Origin: an uncultured Intestinimonas sp.
Lineage (GTDB): Bacteria > Bacillota > Clostridia > Oscillospirales > Oscillospiraceae
Reading direction: 5' to 3'
NCBI RefSeq assembly: GCF_944387245.1
Contig: NZ_CALXEE010000010.1
Span: 1 to 39,967 of the forward strand
Length of the DNA stretch: 39,967 bases
The notes under the pieces are model-generated. The model did not search any database. It was given only the letters and a program-made list of their open reading frames with translations, and had not been told where the DNA came from. This document shows, piece after piece, positions 23,853-33,148 of the stretch. The position numbers were made by a program, and so were the translations under genes. Position 1 is the stretch's first letter; the number at the start of each line of letters is the position of its first letter.

Positions 23853-25727
23853 TTACCCGTTCCGGTGCTCCAGCCAGATCATCAGGGCGGCAACGTCCGC
23901 CGGACTGACGCCGGAGATGCGGCTGGCCTGACCCAGGCTCAGGGGGCGGATCTGCTGGAGCTTCTGGCGGGCCTCCAGGCGCAGCACCGAAATCTCCATA
24001 TAATCAAGGTCCGGGGGCAGGGGGCGGGTCTCCAGCTTGCGCATCTCCTCCACCTGCCGCTGCTGCCGGGCGATGTACCCCTCGTATTTGAGGGCGATCT
24101 CCACCTGCTCGGTGACCTCCGACCGCAGGTGGGGCCGGTCGGGGTCGAAGGGAGCCAGGTCTGCGTAGCCCACCCGGGGCCGCCGCAGCAGGTCGGCCAG
24201 CCGGGCGCCGTCCCGGGCGGGGGACTCCCCATGCTCCGTGAGCATGGCGCCCAGGGCCTCCGAGGGGGCCACCCCGGTGCTCATGAGCCGCTTGACCTCC
24301 TTGTCCACGGCGGCGTACTTCTCCAGCACCCGCCGGTAGCGCTCGTCGGAGACCAGGCCGATCTCGTGGCCCACCGGGCACAGCCGCCGGTCGGCGTTGT
24401 CCTGGCGGCAGAGGAGCCGGTACTCCGTCCGGGAGGTCATCATGCGGTAGGGCTCGTTGGTGCCCTTGGTCACCAGGTCGTCGATGAGCACGCCGATATA
24501 GCCCTGGTCCCGGGTAAGCACCATGGGGGGGCGGCCCAGCAACTTCAATGCGGCGTTCACCCCCGCCACGAAGCCCTGGACGGCGGCCTCCTCATAGCCG
24601 GAGGAGCCGTTGAACTGCCCCGCGCCGTAGAGGCCGGGCACCTTGATGTGCTCCAGGGTGGGGTAGAGTTCGGTGGGGTCGCAGCAGTCGTACTCGATGG
24701 CGTAGGCGCACCGGGTCATCTCGGCCTCCTCCAGGCCGGGGATGGTGTGGAGCATCTCCACCTGGACCTCCTCGGGGAGGGAGGAGGAGAAGCCCTGTAT
24801 ATAGAGCTCCTCCGTGTCCAGCCCCATGGGCTCGATGAAGAGCTGGTGCCGGGGCTTGTCGGCGAAGCGGACCACCTTGTCCTCGATGGAGGGGCAGTAC
24901 CGGGGGCCTACCCCCTCGATGACCCCGGAGAAGAGGGGGGAGCGATTCAGATTCCGGCGGATGACGTCGTGGGTGGCCTCGTTGGTATAGGTGAGGTAGC
25001 ACACCGCCCGGTTTTCCGGCGGGGTCTCCGTCTCGAAGGAGAAGGGGACCACCGTCTCGTCGCCGGGCTGGAGCTCCATTTTGGAAAAGTCCACGCTGCG
25101 GCGGTTCACCCGGGGGGGCGTCCCCGTCTTGAACCGGCGCAGGCTCACCCCCAGACTTTGCAGGCTCTGGGTGAGGGGGAGGGCGGCGGCCAGGCCGTCT
25201 GGCCCGGAGTCCCGGGTGACCTCCCCCACGATGGTGCGCCCTCCCAGGTAGGTGCCGGTACACACCACGGCGGCCCGCACTGTATAGACGGCGCCGGTGG
25301 CCGTTTTGACCCCGGAGACGGCGCCTTTTTCGTCGGTGAGGACGGCCACCACCTCGGCCTGCTTCACCCACAGGTTCTCCTGGAGCTCCAGGGTGTGCTT
25401 CATGATCTTCTGGTACTCCCGGCGGTCGGCCTGGGCCCGGAGGGACCACACGGCGGGACCCTTGCCCTTGTTGAGGACCCGGTACTGGATGCAGGCCTTG
25501 TCCGCCGCCCGGGCCATCTCACCGCCCAGGGCGTCCAGCTCCCGGACCAGGTGGCCCTTGCCGGTGCCGCCGATGGCCGGGTTGCAGGGCATGTTGCCCA
25601 CGGCGTCCAGATTCACCGTGAAGCACAGGGTCTTCAGCCCCAGCCGGGCGGCGGCCAGAGCCGCCTCGATGCCCGCGTGGCCGGCGCCGATGACCGCGAT
25701 ATCATATTCTCCCGCGAAATAGTCCAT
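23853..25727 (-). CDS. mnmG: tRNA U34 carboxymethylaminomethyl synthase subunit MnmG
   Basis: This 624-residue FAD enzyme, acting with MnmE, installs carboxymethylaminomethyl at C5 of U34. It has the dinucleotide fold [22 protein letters not shown] (8-29). The family blocks [14 protein letters not shown] and [12 protein letters not shown] follow near 46-70. The FKTGTPPR element is near 205, and [13 protein letters not shown] and [15 protein letters not shown] lie further on. The C-terminal helical domain is complete. I start at ATG 25727 (MDYFAGEYD), which fits the family length; an upstream in-frame ATG at 25799 lies in repeat DNA. Its partner MnmE is not in this window, but MnmA for the same nucleotide is next downstream. 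Confidence 0.95.
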   Translation of the reverse strand: MDYFAGEYDIAVIGAGHAGIEAALAAARLGLKTLCFTVNLDAVGNMPCNPAIGGTGKGHLVRELDALGGEMARAADKACIQYRVLNKGKGPAVWSLRAQADRREYQKIMKHTLELQENLWVKQAEVVAVLTDEKGAVSGVKTATGAVYTVRAAVVCTGTYLGGRTIVGEVTRDSGPDGLAAALPLTQSLQSLGVSLRRFKTGTPPRVNRRSVDFSKMELQPGDETVVPFSFETETPPENRAVCYLTYTNEATHDVIRRNLNRSPLFSGVIEGVGPRYCPSIEDKVVRFADKPRHQLFIEPMGLDTEELYIQGFSSSLPEEVQVEMLHTIPGLEEAEMTRCAYAIEYDCCDPTELYPTLEHIKVPGLYGAGQFNGSSGYEEAAVQGFVAGVNAALKLLGRPPMVLTRDQGYIGVLIDDLVTKGTNEPYRMMTSRTEYRLLCRQDNADRRLCPVGHEIGLVSDERYRRVLEKYAAVDKEVKRLMSTGVAPSEALGAMLTEHGESPARDGARLADLLRRPRVGYADLAPFDPDRPHLRSEVTEQVEIALKYEGYIARQQRQVEEMRKLETRPLPPDLDYMEISVLRLEARQKLQQIRPLSLGQASRISGVSPADVAALMIWLEHRNG

Positions 25728-25794
25728 GGATGGGTCGGAGCTCCTTTTTGTGGGGATTGGGGAATTTTGGGGCAGTTCGTTCTCACGAGCGCCC

Positions 25795-25842
25795 CTCATC
25801 CGCCCCTGCGGGGCACCTTCTCCCCTGGGGGGAGAAGGTTTT
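25795..25842 (-). repeat. Family A repeat, copy A9
   Basis: On the minus strand it has ACCTTCTCCCC...GGGGAGAAGGT, GCCCC-gca-GGGGC and GGATGAGGGG. It lies just upstream of mnmG, between mnmG and the helicase gene. Confidence 0.8.
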
Positions 25843-25860
25843 CAGAATAAGCGGGCCCCT

Positions 25861-25918
25861 GACCTTCCCCCTGGAAGGGGGAAGGTGGCATTTGCGAAGC
25901 AAATGACGGATGAGGGTG
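25861..25918 (+). repeat. Family A repeat, copy A10
   Basis: ACCTTCCCCC...GGGGGAAGGT is followed by GCATTTGC-gaa-GCAAATG and GGATGAGGG. It faces copy A9. Confidence 0.85.
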
Positions 25919-25929
25919 GGTTTCGGGCG

Positions 25930-26000
25930 TGGTTTGGCGTGCGCCACAATATAAATAGTGCCGTGGGCGCGTCTAGGAAGCCGCGCCCCACAAAATCAGG
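25930..26000 (+). repeat. Family C repeat, copy 1
   Basis: GCGTGGTTTGGCG is followed by GGGCGCGTCTAGGAAGCCGC and GCCCCACAAA. The same core occurs at 31533-31566 and, inverted, at 37034-37070. Confidence 0.65.
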
Positions 26001-26040
26001 TGGCACCGGGGGATCGCCGCCGCCGGAGGGTGGCGGTTCC

Positions 26041-27828
26041 TCAGTCGTGCTCGATGTAATAGGGCTTCATAAGGCTGGGCTGCTCGGTGGAGTCCTTCAC
26101 CGCCCCGCTCTTCATGGGCATCACGGGCCGGCCGCCCCGGGGTCCGTGGCCCCGGTCGTGGCGGCGCTTGGACTGGGCCTTAGGCGCGGGGGCCGCCTTG
26201 GCCGGCTGGGCCTGGCGCACCTTCTTCTGAGTCTGGCTCTCGGGGGCGGCGCTCTCTCCGCCCTTCTTTTTCTTCTTCCGGCGGTGGGAGCGGCTCTGGC
26301 CCTCCTCCCCCTTCACCGGCTCCGGCTTGGCCGGGGCCTTGCGGGGGGCCAGCAGACGGGCGGTGGCGTCCATGATGTGGTCGGAGGACAGGGGGTCGGG
26401 CCGGTAGAAGTCGTGGTACTCCTCCCGCTCGGGGCCGGTGCTCCGCTCGGGCAGCACCGCGTCCAGCACGCCGGGACCCTCCGCCTTCTTCCAGCGGGGC
26501 TCCCGCTTCTTCTTGGGGGCAGGGGCGGGAGCGGCGGCCTGGGCCGCCTGGGCGGCCGCCTTCTGCCGCTTCTTCTCCTCGGCCGCCGCCTTGTTGGCGG
26601 CGTCCCGGGCCCGGCGGCGCTCCTTGGCGGCGGCACGGGCCTCGGCGTCCTCGGCGTTCACCGTGCGGCCCCTGGCGTCCTTGGCCACCTCAAAAACCTG
26701 CATGGGCCAGGGGTGGCCCCCCAGCACCGGGATGGACCGGCCGATGAGCTTCTCGATGCCCTTTAAATACTCCTTCTCAGCGAAGTCGCAGAAGGAGAAG
26801 GCGGTGCCGCCGTGGCCCGCCCGACCGGTACGGCCGATGCGGTGGACGTAGGTCTCGGGCACCTCGGGCAGGTTGTAATTGAAGACGTGGGAGAGCTCCT
26901 CGATGTCGATGCCCCGGGCGGCGATGTCGGTGGCCACCAGGCACTTCACCCGCCCAGCCTTGAAGTCGGAGAGGGCCTGCTGCCGGGCGGTCTGGGACTT
27001 GTTTCCGTGGATGGCGGCGGCGGAGATGCCCGCCTTGTTGAGGTCGGCGGCCACCTTGTTGGCGCCGTGCTTGGTGCGGGTAAAGACCAGGGCGTTCTTC
27101 ACGCCCAGGGTGTCCACCAGCCAGGCCAGCAGCTTGGACTTGTTGCCCTTGTCCACGAAGCACACCTTCTGGTCGATGACCTCCACCGGGGAGGACACCG
27201 GGTCCACCTCCACCTTGGCGGGGTCGTGGAGGAGGGCATCCACCAGCTCCATGACCTCGGGGGGCATGGTGGCGGAGAAGAAGAGGGTCTGCTTCTTCTC
27301 GGGGAGCAGCTTGAGCACCCGGCGCACGTCGTGGATGAAGCCCATGTCCAGCATGCGGTCGGCCTCGTCCAGGACGAAGATCTCCACCCGGCTCAGGTCC
27401 AAAAGGCCCTGACCCTGGAGGTCCAGCAGACGGCCGGGAGTGGCCACCAGGATGTCCACACCCTTTTTCAGCCGGTCCACCTGGGGCTGCTGCCCCACGC
27501 CGCCGAAGATGACGGTGGAGCGCAGGGGCAGGTTCCGGCCGTAGGCGGCAAAGCACTCCTGGATCTGGAGGGCAAGCTCCCGGGTGGGGGTGAGGACAAG
27601 GGCGCGGATATAGCGGGGCCCCACCACCACGTCGGCGTTGAGCCGCTGGAGGATGGGGGTGGCGAAGGCACAGGTCTTGCCCGTGCCGGTCTGGGCGCAG
27701 CCCAGCACGTCCCGGCCCTTCAGGGCGGGGGGGATGGCCTGGCGCTGGATGGGGGTGGGCTGGTCGTAGCCCTGGGCGGCAAGGGCCTTCAGAATGGGGG
27801 AGATGAGCCCTAATTCCTTAAAATCCAT
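26041..27828 (-). CDS. DEAD-box ATP-dependent RNA helicase
   Basis: This 595-residue helicase has a Q motif ([26 protein letters not shown] compressed at the start) and AQTGTGKT (motif I). PTRELALQ (Ia), VATPGRL (Ib), DEAD in [13 protein letters not shown] (II) and FFSATMP (III) follow. In the second RecA domain [10 protein letters not shown] (V) and [10 protein letters not shown] (VI) are seen. After about residue 380 comes a long, low-complexity Lys/Arg/Ala-rich tail, typical of cold-shock or ribosome-assembly helicases that bind RNA nonspecifically. ATG 27828 (MDFKELGL) has GAAGGA upstream; the frame extends to 27888 without a ribosome site. aroK ends 74 bp upstream on the same strand. Confidence 0.93.
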   Translation of the reverse strand: MDFKELGLISPILKALAAQGYDQPTPIQRQAIPPALKGRDVLGCAQTGTGKTCAFATPILQRLNADVVVGPRYIRALVLTPTRELALQIQECFAAYGRNLPLRSTVIFGGVGQQPQVDRLKKGVDILVATPGRLLDLQGQGLLDLSRVEIFVLDEADRMLDMGFIHDVRRVLKLLPEKKQTLFFSATMPPEVMELVDALLHDPAKVEVDPVSSPVEVIDQKVCFVDKGNKSKLLAWLVDTLGVKNALVFTRTKHGANKVAADLNKAGISAAAIHGNKSQTARQQALSDFKAGRVKCLVATDIAARGIDIEELSHVFNYNLPEVPETYVHRIGRTGRAGHGGTAFSFCDFAEKEYLKGIEKLIGRSIPVLGGHPWPMQVFEVAKDARGRTVNAEDAEARAAAKERRRARDAANKAAAEEKKRQKAAAQAAQAAAPAPAPKKKREPRWKKAEGPGVLDAVLPERSTGPEREEYHDFYRPDPLSSDHIMDATARLLAPRKAPAKPEPVKGEEGQSRSHRRKKKKKGGESAAPESQTQKKVRQAQPAKAAPAPKAQSKRRHDRGHGPRGGRPVMPMKSGAVKDSTEQPSLMKPYYIEHD

Positions 27829-27902
27829 ATGGTTGTCGTTCCTTCTCTTCGATTTTTGTTCCAAAAACGGGAAAATGCGTGTTTGCACGCGTGAGAGCGC
27901 CC

Positions 27903-28397
27903 TTATTTCAGGGCACGTAATACCTGCTCCACCGTCTCCTCCAGGGTCTGCCGGTCCACCGCCACGGTGAGGTCGGCGTACTTCCGGTAGAGGGGAGCGC
28001 GGTAGTCGTAGATGTGGGCCAGGGTCTCGCCCGGGGCCATGGCGATGCCCCGGGTGCTGATGTTGTGGAGCCTGCGCTCCAGCTCCTCAAGCGGCAGCTG
28101 CAAATAGACGATACGGCCCAGTCCCTTCAGGTGCTCCATGGCCCCGTCCCGGCACACCACGCTCCCCCCCGTGGCGATCACCGTCCGGTCACAGTCCACC
28201 GAGCCGATGGCGGCAGCCTCCCGGTCCAGGAAGTCCTCCACCCCCAGCTCATCCACCAGGTCCTGGAGGAGACGCCCCTCCCGCTCCTGGATCACCAGAT
28301 CCGTATCCAAAAACGCGTAGCCCAGGGTCTTGGCCAGGAGCACGCCCACGGTGCTCTTGCCCGCCCCGGGCATGCCGATGAGTATGATATTGTTCAT
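27903..28397 (-). CDS. aroK: Shikimate kinase
   Basis: This 164-residue P-loop kinase phosphorylates shikimate in the chorismate pathway. Motifs are [13 protein letters not shown] (Walker A, 6-18), the substrate Asp in FLDTDLVIQ (near 33), FLDREAAAI with the substrate Arg (near 58), TGGSVV (near 77) and the LID region [14 protein letters not shown] carries the usual late Arg. No other aro gene is nearby, so here it stands alone ahead of the helicase. AGAGGTAGCAC precedes the ATG. Its promoter overlaps the terminator of the lipoprotein gene. Confidence 0.93.
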   Translation of the reverse strand: MNNIILIGMPGAGKSTVGVLLAKTLGYAFLDTDLVIQEREGRLLQDLVDELGVEDFLDREAAAIGSVDCDRTVIATGGSVVCRDGAMEHLKGLGRIVYLQLPLEELERRLHNISTRGIAMAPGETLAHIYDYRAPLYRKYADLTVAVDRQTLEETVEQVLRALK

Positions 28398-28443
28398 GTG
28401 CTACCTCTCTAGTCTCTCAGAAAAGTCAAAAACATATCAGGAT

Positions 28444-28472
28444 ATTATACCAAAAAAATGCCGCCGTGGCAA
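28444..28472 (-). promoter_or_regulatory. Promoter of aroK inside a terminator
   Basis: On the minus strand -35 TTGCCA (28472-28467) and -10 TATAAT (28449-28444) are 17 bases apart. The -35 lies in the hairpin that terminates the upstream lipoprotein gene. Confidence 0.65.
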
Positions 28473-28489
28473 CCATCGTCCACGGCGGC
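28452..28489 (-). terminator. Terminator of the lipoprotein gene
   Basis: GCCGCCGTGG (28460-28469) and CCACGGCGGC (28480-28489) form a 10-bp stem. ATTTTTTT follows on the minus strand. Confidence 0.88.
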
Positions 28490-28513
28490 AGGGGTTTATT
28501 TCAACTTTTGTGC

Positions 28514-28921
28514 TCAGTTCTTGGCAATCTCAATGACCACGGGGGGATTCTGCTCGTCGCCCAGGGTGCCGGTGTACACCACGGTCACCTCGTCGCCCTC
28601 GCTGATGTCGTCCACCTTCAGGTCCTTGGCGAAGTCAAAGACCTGGTAGTCGTCGCCCACCACCAGCACCAGGTAGTCCTCCAGCTTGTTGACCACACCG
28701 GAGACGGCGTGCTCCTCCTCGTTGGGCGTGCCGGTCTCGGCGGGAGCGGTCTCGTCCACGGGGGTGGTCTCATCCACGGGGGCGGTGGTGGCGGTCACGG
28801 GAGCGGTGGTCTCCACCGGGGCGGTGGTGGCGGGGGCGGGGCTCTCCTTGGCAGTCTTGCCGCAGGCGGCCAGGCTCAGGGCCATGACGCCCACCAGCAG
28901 AATAGAAGCAGCACGTTTCAT
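28514..28921 (-). CDS. Small Thr/Pro-rich lipoprotein
   Basis: This 135-residue lipoprotein has an n-region MKRAAS, a hydrophobic core and the lipobox LAAC (lipidated Cys about residue 20). A low-complexity linker of T-T-A-P-V/D-E-T units (about 28-65) tethers a small C-terminal domain of ~65 residues. That domain, HAVSGVVNKLEDYLVLVVGD then DYQVFDF, looks like a small beta-barrel, as in OB-like secreted domains. No enzyme motif is seen. AAGGAGG precedes the ATG. It is transcribed alone, divergent from the secreted-protein/sigma operon. Function unknown. Confidence 0.8.
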   Translation of the reverse strand: MKRAASILLVGVMALSLAACGKTAKESPAPATTAPVETTAPVTATTAPVDETTPVDETAPAETGTPNEEEHAVSGVVNKLEDYLVLVVGDDYQVFDFAKDLKVDDISEGDEVTVVYTGTLGDEQNPPVVIEIAKN

Positions 28922-29164
28922 AACTTTGTTTCCTCCTTAAATCGGTCCGTTGGTTGGAGCGGGAGAGGTCGGCCCTCCCGCGTGAAAGAAACGATACCAC
29001 AACTTTCTTAAGAAAAAAGGTGGAGAATTCTTACGTTCTTCTTGTGTCTCCTGGTCCCTTCCAGGGTTGGAAAAAAATTTTTTTAAATCTGAATGGATGG
29101 GACCGCCCACGGCGTATTAGAGACAGAAGGGCAAAACGCCCACCCGGAAAAGGAGGTCTTTTGT

Positions 29165-29527
29165 ATGAAAAAGGCATTGGCAGGACTGTTGATTTTTGGT
29201 ATGGTAAGTGCAGCGATGGTGGTGCCCGCCGCGGCGGCGGGCTGGCACGGCGGCGGCAACGGCGGCTGTCACCGGACCTGGGCGGCCACTCAGACGGCCA
29301 CCTGCCCCTGGCCGGGGGAGGACTGTCCCTGGGATGGCCAGTGCGGCGGCTGGTGTGCCTCCGGCCTGGCCTGCACCGACCCGGAGAACTGTCCCTGGGA
29401 CGGACAGTACGGCAGCTGGTGCACCTCCGGTCTCACCCAGTGGGACCCGGAGGACTGCCCCTGGAGCGGCCAGTGCCCCAACGGCGGCGTCTGTGACGGC
29501 ACCGGATGGGCCCGGCACCACGGCTGA
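29165..29527 (+). CDS. Secreted Cys/Trp-rich repeat protein
   Basis: This 120-residue protein has a clear Sec signal peptide, MKKALAGLLIFGMVSAAMVV then PAAAAG, with cleavage near AAA-G. The mature part contains 11 Cys and many Trp, built on three copies of E(D/N)CPW(D/S)GQ plus a variant TCPWPGE. It ends with GWARHHG. I do not recognise the family. The density of Cys and the Trp-Gly turns suggests a small disulphide-bonded or metal-binding extracellular domain. AAAGGAGG precedes ATG 29165. It lies 24 bp ahead of a sigma-factor gene and so probably belongs to the same operon. Confidence 0.75.
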   Translation: MKKALAGLLIFGMVSAAMVVPAAAAGWHGGGNGGCHRTWAATQTATCPWPGEDCPWDGQCGGWCASGLACTDPENCPWDGQYGSWCTSGLTQWDPEDCPWSGQCPNGGVCDGTGWARHHG

Positions 29528-29551
29528 CATTGAGGTCAATGGGGTGAGGAT

Positions 29552-30031
29552 ATGCGAAGTGAGGAGGAGGTGGCCCGGGCCATGGACACCTACGCCGACC
29601 TGGTGCAGCGGCTGTGTCTGGTCCGGCTGAAGAGCCGTGAGGACACCGAGGACATCTTCCAGACCGTCTTTCTCAAGTATCTCCAGCATACCAAACCCTT
29701 TGAAAACGCCGAGCACGAGAAGGCCTGGTTCATCCAGGTCACCCTGAACGCCTGCCGGGACCTGCTGCGGTTCTGGGCCAGGCACGCCACCGTGCCCCTG
29801 GAGGAGCTCACCGCCCAGGCCGCCCCGGAGCCCCGGGACCGGTCGGTGCTGGAGGCGGTGCTCTCCCTGCCCCAGAAATACCGGGACGCGGTGTACCTCC
29901 ACTACTACGAGGGCTACTCCGCCCCCGAGATCGGGGACCTGCTGGGCAGGAACACCAATACCGTCTATACCCTCCTCACCAGGGCCCGGGCCCTGCTGCG
30001 GGAGAAGCTGGGAGGTGAGGAGGATGGATGA
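29552..30031 (+). CDS. ECF-like sigma-70 family RNA polymerase sigma factor
   Basis: This 159-residue alternative sigma factor has region 2 at about 10-75 (YADLVQRLCLVRLKSREDTE then DIFQTVFLKYL, ... KAWFIQVTLNACRDLLR). Region 4 is at about 98-155 (VLSLPQKYRDAVYLHYYEGY then SAPEIGDLLGRNTNTVYTLL). Regions 1 and 3 are absent, as in ECF sigmas. GGGTGAGGA precedes the ATG. The stop overlaps the start of the anti-sigma gene (ATGGATGA), so the pair is translationally coupled. It presumably directs its own operon. No gene regulated by it can be named from this window. Confidence 0.9.
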   Translation: MRSEEEVARAMDTYADLVQRLCLVRLKSREDTEDIFQTVFLKYLQHTKPFENAEHEKAWFIQVTLNACRDLLRFWARHATVPLEELTAQAAPEPRDRSVLEAVLSLPQKYRDAVYLHYYEGYSAPEIGDLLGRNTNTVYTLLTRARALLREKLGGEEDG

Positions 30032-30791
30032 GCGCATCCGGCAGGCCTTTGACGCCGTCCGGGCCGACGAGGACCTGAAGCAAAAGACCCTGGACGCCCT
30101 GGAGCGGCGGACCTGTCCCGCTCCCCGGCGGCGGCCCATGGCGGCGGCCTTTGCCGCCCTGGCCCTGGTGGTGCTCACCGCCGCCGGCGGCCTGGCCTAT
30201 GCCACCCCCGCCGCCGCCGTCAGCGTGGACGCCGACGCCTCGGTGGAGCTGGCCGTCAACGCCTTTGGCCGGGTGGTGGGCGTGCGGTGCTACGACGAGG
30301 CCACCCAAGCCCTGGTGGACGCCACCCCCGTCCTCCACCACGACTGGACCCAGGCCGCCGCCGCCCTCTCCGACGCCCTCTCCGAGACCGACGGGGCCAC
30401 CGTCACCGTCTCCGCCGACAGCGGCCACTGTGAGCGGCTCCTCTCCGACGGCGGGGCGGCCGGCCTCACCTGCTACGCCCTGGACCCGGAGACCGCCCAG
30501 GCCGCCCGGGACGCCGGGCTCTCCCTGGGCAAGTACCGGGCCTACCTGGCCCTCTCCGCCCTGGACCCCACCGTCACCCAGGCCGACGCCGGGGAGATGA
30601 CCATGGGGGAGATCCAGCAGTCCATCGACGCCTGTGAGGGCCACGGCTATGGCCAGGGCCAGCAGGGGAGCGGACAGGGCAGCGGCCAGAGCCAGACCAC
30701 CGGGGAGACCACCTCCGCCGGTCAGGGCTATGGCGCCGGTCAGGGTGCCGGCGGCCACCACGGACAGGGTCACGGGTACGGTCACGAGTAG
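30024..30791 (+). CDS. Membrane-anchored anti-sigma factor, RsgI-like, with Gly/His-rich tail
   Basis: The product has 255 residues. A short cytoplasmic part (1-40; DERIRQAFDAVRADEDLKQ) should hold the sigma factor. One membrane helix, AAAFAALALVVLTAAGGLA (about 43-61), follows. The exterior part has VDADASVELAVNAFGRVVGV then CYDE, closely resembling the extracellular domain of RsgI anti-sigma factors. The last ~50 residues are Gly/Gln/Ser/His-rich (GQGQQGSGQGSGQ..., HHGQGHGYGHE), low complexity and possibly metal-binding or cell-wall-embedded. GGAGGTGAGG precedes the ATG within the end of the sigma gene. Signal and ligand are unknown. Confidence 0.82.
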   Translation: MDERIRQAFDAVRADEDLKQKTLDALERRTCPAPRRRPMAAAFAALALVVLTAAGGLAYATPAAAVSVDADASVELAVNAFGRVVGVRCYDEATQALVDATPVLHHDWTQAAAALSDALSETDGATVTVSADSGHCERLLSDGGAAGLTCYALDPETAQAARDAGLSLGKYRAYLALSALDPTVTQADAGEMTMGEIQQSIDACEGHGYGQGQQGSGQGSGQSQTTGETTSAGQGYGAGQGAGGHHGQGHGYGHE

Positions 30792-30860
30792 GGCTCAACC
30801 GGCACCCCGGCACCACACCGCACATTTTTCTTTGTTTTAATGGAGGAACGGCCTCCGGCG

Positions 30861-30888
30861 GCCTACTTTCGAGTGGCCGAAAGTAGGC
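30861..30888 (+). terminator. Hairpin after the sigma/anti-sigma operon
   Basis: GCCTACTTTCG (30861-30871) and CGAAAGTAGGC (30878-30888) pair perfectly. The U-run is lacking, so terminator function is uncertain. The rest of the 900-bp gene-free stretch to 31650 holds repeats D2, B4, A11, C2 and E2. Confidence 0.45.
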
Positions 30889-31078
30889 AAAGGCCAGTCG
30901 GGAAGGGGGGGGATGGTCGTCGACCCAAAGTCCGCTCCCCTCTCTTTCCGCCTAAAGGCGAAAAGTCGGTTCGCTCCCTTGTGTCTCCTCCTCCCAACAC
31001 GACCCACTCCGTTGGGCTCGTGTTGGATACCCCTCTCCTTGACAATCCTCCCCTTAAAACGACCAAACACAGGGAAAA

Positions 31079-31175
31079 GGGGACCCAAATCGAGCCCAGC
31101 GAAGCGGGTCCATTTGGAAGAGGAGGGGCAAGGGAGCTCAGCGAGACCTGGCCGTCAGGCCGGGGTGAGCGGTGC
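31079..31175 (+). repeat. Family D repeat, copy 2
   Basis: It shares landmark order with 23393-23490 and abuts copy B4. B4 is inverted relative to the B3 copy next to D1. Confidence 0.6.
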
Positions 31176-31413
31176 CACGCCCCGACACCCACCCGCGCAG
31201 GCGGCGAAAAAAGTGGAGATAGGACCACAGCTTGCCCCTGTTCCAACCAGGTAGTCTACCGTAGACGGAGCTGGACCTCAACGGGGGCGTAAAGCCAGGC
31301 CGCCGGATTCCTATTTGGAGCCACCTAACCCGCTTAGAAGCCCCTTTTTCTTTGGATTCCAAAAACCGTTCTTTTTCCAGCAGGGAAGCGAAACGGGTTT
31401 TGACCGTTCCCTT
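31168..31413 (-). repeat. Family B dispersed repeat, copy B4
   Basis: It is an inverted copy. The internal palindrome GTCTAC-c-GTAGAC (31254-31266) shows a T-A pair where B5 has C-G, consistent with a conserved stem. Confidence 0.85.
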
Positions 31414-31429
31414 AAGGACCACTTAACGC

Positions 31430-31487
31430 CCCCTCATCCGTCATGGCCGCAGGCCATGACACCTCCCCCCCCTCAGGGGGGGAAGGT
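31430..31487 (-). repeat. Family A repeat, copy A11
   Basis: On the minus strand it has ACCTTCCCCCC...GGGGGGGAGGT, then GTCATGGC-ctgc-GGCCATGAC and GGATGAGGG. The second stem is again different from the other copies but paired. Confidence 0.8.
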
Positions 31488-31493
31488 TTTATA

Positions 31494-31567
31494 TGGCGCG
31501 CCGAGGTCGTCGCGCCCCACAAACAGCACAGTACCATGGGCGCGTCTGGGAAGCCGCGCCCCACGAA
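31494..31567 (-). repeat. Family C repeat, copy 2
   Basis: The reverse complement of this ~74-bp segment aligns with 37034-37108. Both have GTGGGGCGCGGCTTCCCAGA, CGC(G/A)CCC and, further on, TGTGGGGCGCGACGAC. Confidence 0.75.
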
Positions 31568-31591
31568 TTAAGCAGTCCCACATTGGCGTGG

Positions 31592-31617
31592 CGGGCGGAT
31601 GATATCCGCCCCTACCC
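31592..31617 (+). repeat. Family E short repeat, copy 2
   Basis: GGGCGGATGATATCCGCCCC then TACCC, an inverted match of 23188-23213. Confidence 0.6.
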
Positions 31618-31651
31618 TAATCCCAGCGGCGTGGTTTGGTGCGCCCCAGGA

Positions 31652-31704
31652 TAAAAAGACAAAAACCGCCCCGCGTACTGCCAGACGGCAGGGCGCGGGG
31701 CGGT
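31652..31704 (-). terminator. Terminator of the AEC-HD-MATE operon
   Basis: ACCGCCCCGCG (31665-31675) and CGCGGGGCGGT (31694-31704) pair. The minus strand continues TTTTGTCTTTTTAT. It lies 7 bp past the MATE stop. Confidence 0.88.
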
Positions 31705-31710
31705 CTGCTG

Positions 31711-33108
31711 TTATTGCTTTCTGTAAGGGCTCTGGCTGAGTTCGGCCTCCCGGGCGCGGAGAAGCTTGGGGAACCGCCAGAAGAAGAGGCTGCCGGTAAC
31801 GATGGCGGCCAGGATGTCGGCGGCGGGCTCGGCCAGAAAGACGGCCAGCACCTTGTTCTCCAGGAAGTGGGGCAGAATGAAGATGAGAGGGATGAGGAGA
31901 ATGACCTTCCGCAGCAGGGCCAGGAAGAGGGAAATCTTGGCCTGACCCAGGGCCACAAAGGTCTGCTGGCAGGAGTTCTGGATGCCCAGCATGAACATGC
32001 CGGCGGCGTACACCCGCAGGGTCCACAGGGCGATCTCCACCAGCTCCGGCTTGTCGTTGAACATGGCCACGAACATGCCGGGGAAGAGCTCGATGGCCAG
32101 GCAGGAGAGGGTGCTGAAGGTGAGGGCGCAGATGAAGAGGAGCCGGAAGGCCTTCTTCACCCGGTCCAGGTTGCCGGCGCCGTAGTTGTAGCCCACGATG
32201 GGCTGGGCCCCCTGGGAGAGACCCTGGAAGAGGAGGTAGAACACCTGCATGATGGAGGAGCAGATGGTCATGGCTCCCACCGCCGGGTCGCCGCCGTAGG
32301 CCTTCAGGGAGGAGTTGAAGGCAATGTTCACCAGACTCTCGGTGGACTGCATGATGAAGGGGGAGATGCCCAGGGCCAGCACCGGCGAGAGCACCTTCCA
32401 GTTGAGCCGGGCAAACCGGCGCTGGAGCCGCAGCTTGGTGCGCTTACCCAGCAGGAAGCACACCACCCACACCGCCGACACTCCCTGGGCGGTGATGGTG
32501 GCCAGGGCGGCGCCCTTCACCCCCATGCCAAAGCCGAAGATGAACACCGGGTCCAGCACAATGTTGATGACGGCGCCGATGAGCACCGTGGCCATGCCCA
32601 CGGTGGAGAAGCCCTGGGCGGTGATGAAGAAGTTGAGGCCCAGGGAGAGCTCCACAAAGATGGTGCCCCAGAGGTAGATGGTGAGGTAGTCCAGGGCGTA
32701 GCCGATGGTGTTGTCGGTGGCGCCGAAGAGGTAGAGCATGGGCTCCTTGATGCCCTGGAACACCAGGGTGAAGATCACCGACAGGATGACCAACAGGGTG
32801 GCGCAGCTGCCCAGGATGGCGTTGGCCCCCTCCTGGTCCCCGGAGCCCATGCGCACCACCGCTCGGGAGCCGCCGCCCATGCCCACCAGGGCCGAGAGGG
32901 CGGAGACGAACATCAGCACCGGGAAGCAGATGCCCAGTCCGGTGAGGGCCAGGTCGCCTACCCCCTCAATGTGGCCGATGTACATCCGGTCCACGATATT
33001 ATAGAGGGCGTTGACCAGCTGGGCCGTCACCGTGGGTACCGCCAGCCGGAACAGCAGCTTCCCTACCGGGTCCCGGCCCAGATCATTTTCCCGTTTTTCC
33101 TTGCGCAC
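31711..33108 (-). CDS. MATE family multidrug/Na+ antiporter
   Basis: This 465-residue inner-membrane exporter has about 12 hydrophobic segments in two MatE halves. Family features are LAVPTVTAQLVNALYNIVDR then MYIGH near the start, GMGGGSRAVVRMGSGD (near 80), INIVLDPVFIFGFGMGVKGA (near 190), and QGLSQGAQPIVGYNYGA with the second half. It is most like the MepA / DinF branch. The start is GTG 33108, with AAAGGAG about 10 bases upstream. It is the third gene of AEC-HD-MATE; the HD gene stop is 40 bp upstream. The substrate is unknown. Confidence 0.92.
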   Translation of the reverse strand: MRKEKRENDLGRDPVGKLLFRLAVPTVTAQLVNALYNIVDRMYIGHIEGVGDLALTGLGICFPVLMFVSALSALVGMGGGSRAVVRMGSGDQEGANAILGSCATLLVILSVIFTLVFQGIKEPMLYLFGATDNTIGYALDYLTIYLWGTIFVELSLGLNFFITAQGFSTVGMATVLIGAVINIVLDPVFIFGFGMGVKGAALATITAQGVSAVWVVCFLLGKRTKLRLQRRFARLNWKVLSPVLALGISPFIMQSTESLVNIAFNSSLKAYGGDPAVGAMTICSSIMQVFYLLFQGLSQGAQPIVGYNYGAGNLDRVKKAFRLLFICALTFSTLSCLAIELFPGMFVAMFNDKPELVEIALWTLRVYAAGMFMLGIQNSCQQTFVALGQAKISLFLALLRKVILLIPLIFILPHFLENKVLAVFLAEPAADILAAIVTGSLFFWRFPKLLRAREAELSQSPYRKQ

Positions 33109-33148
33109 CGCGCAGCAGCTCCTTTCCGTGTCTCCCGGCCCCGCCGGG

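Noticed and set aside
28954-29496. 180-codon plus-strand frame overlapping the secreted Cys/Trp-rich protein
   Set aside because: It is a different frame from the gene with signal peptide, ribosome site and stop matched to the operon. It has no start signal or domain.
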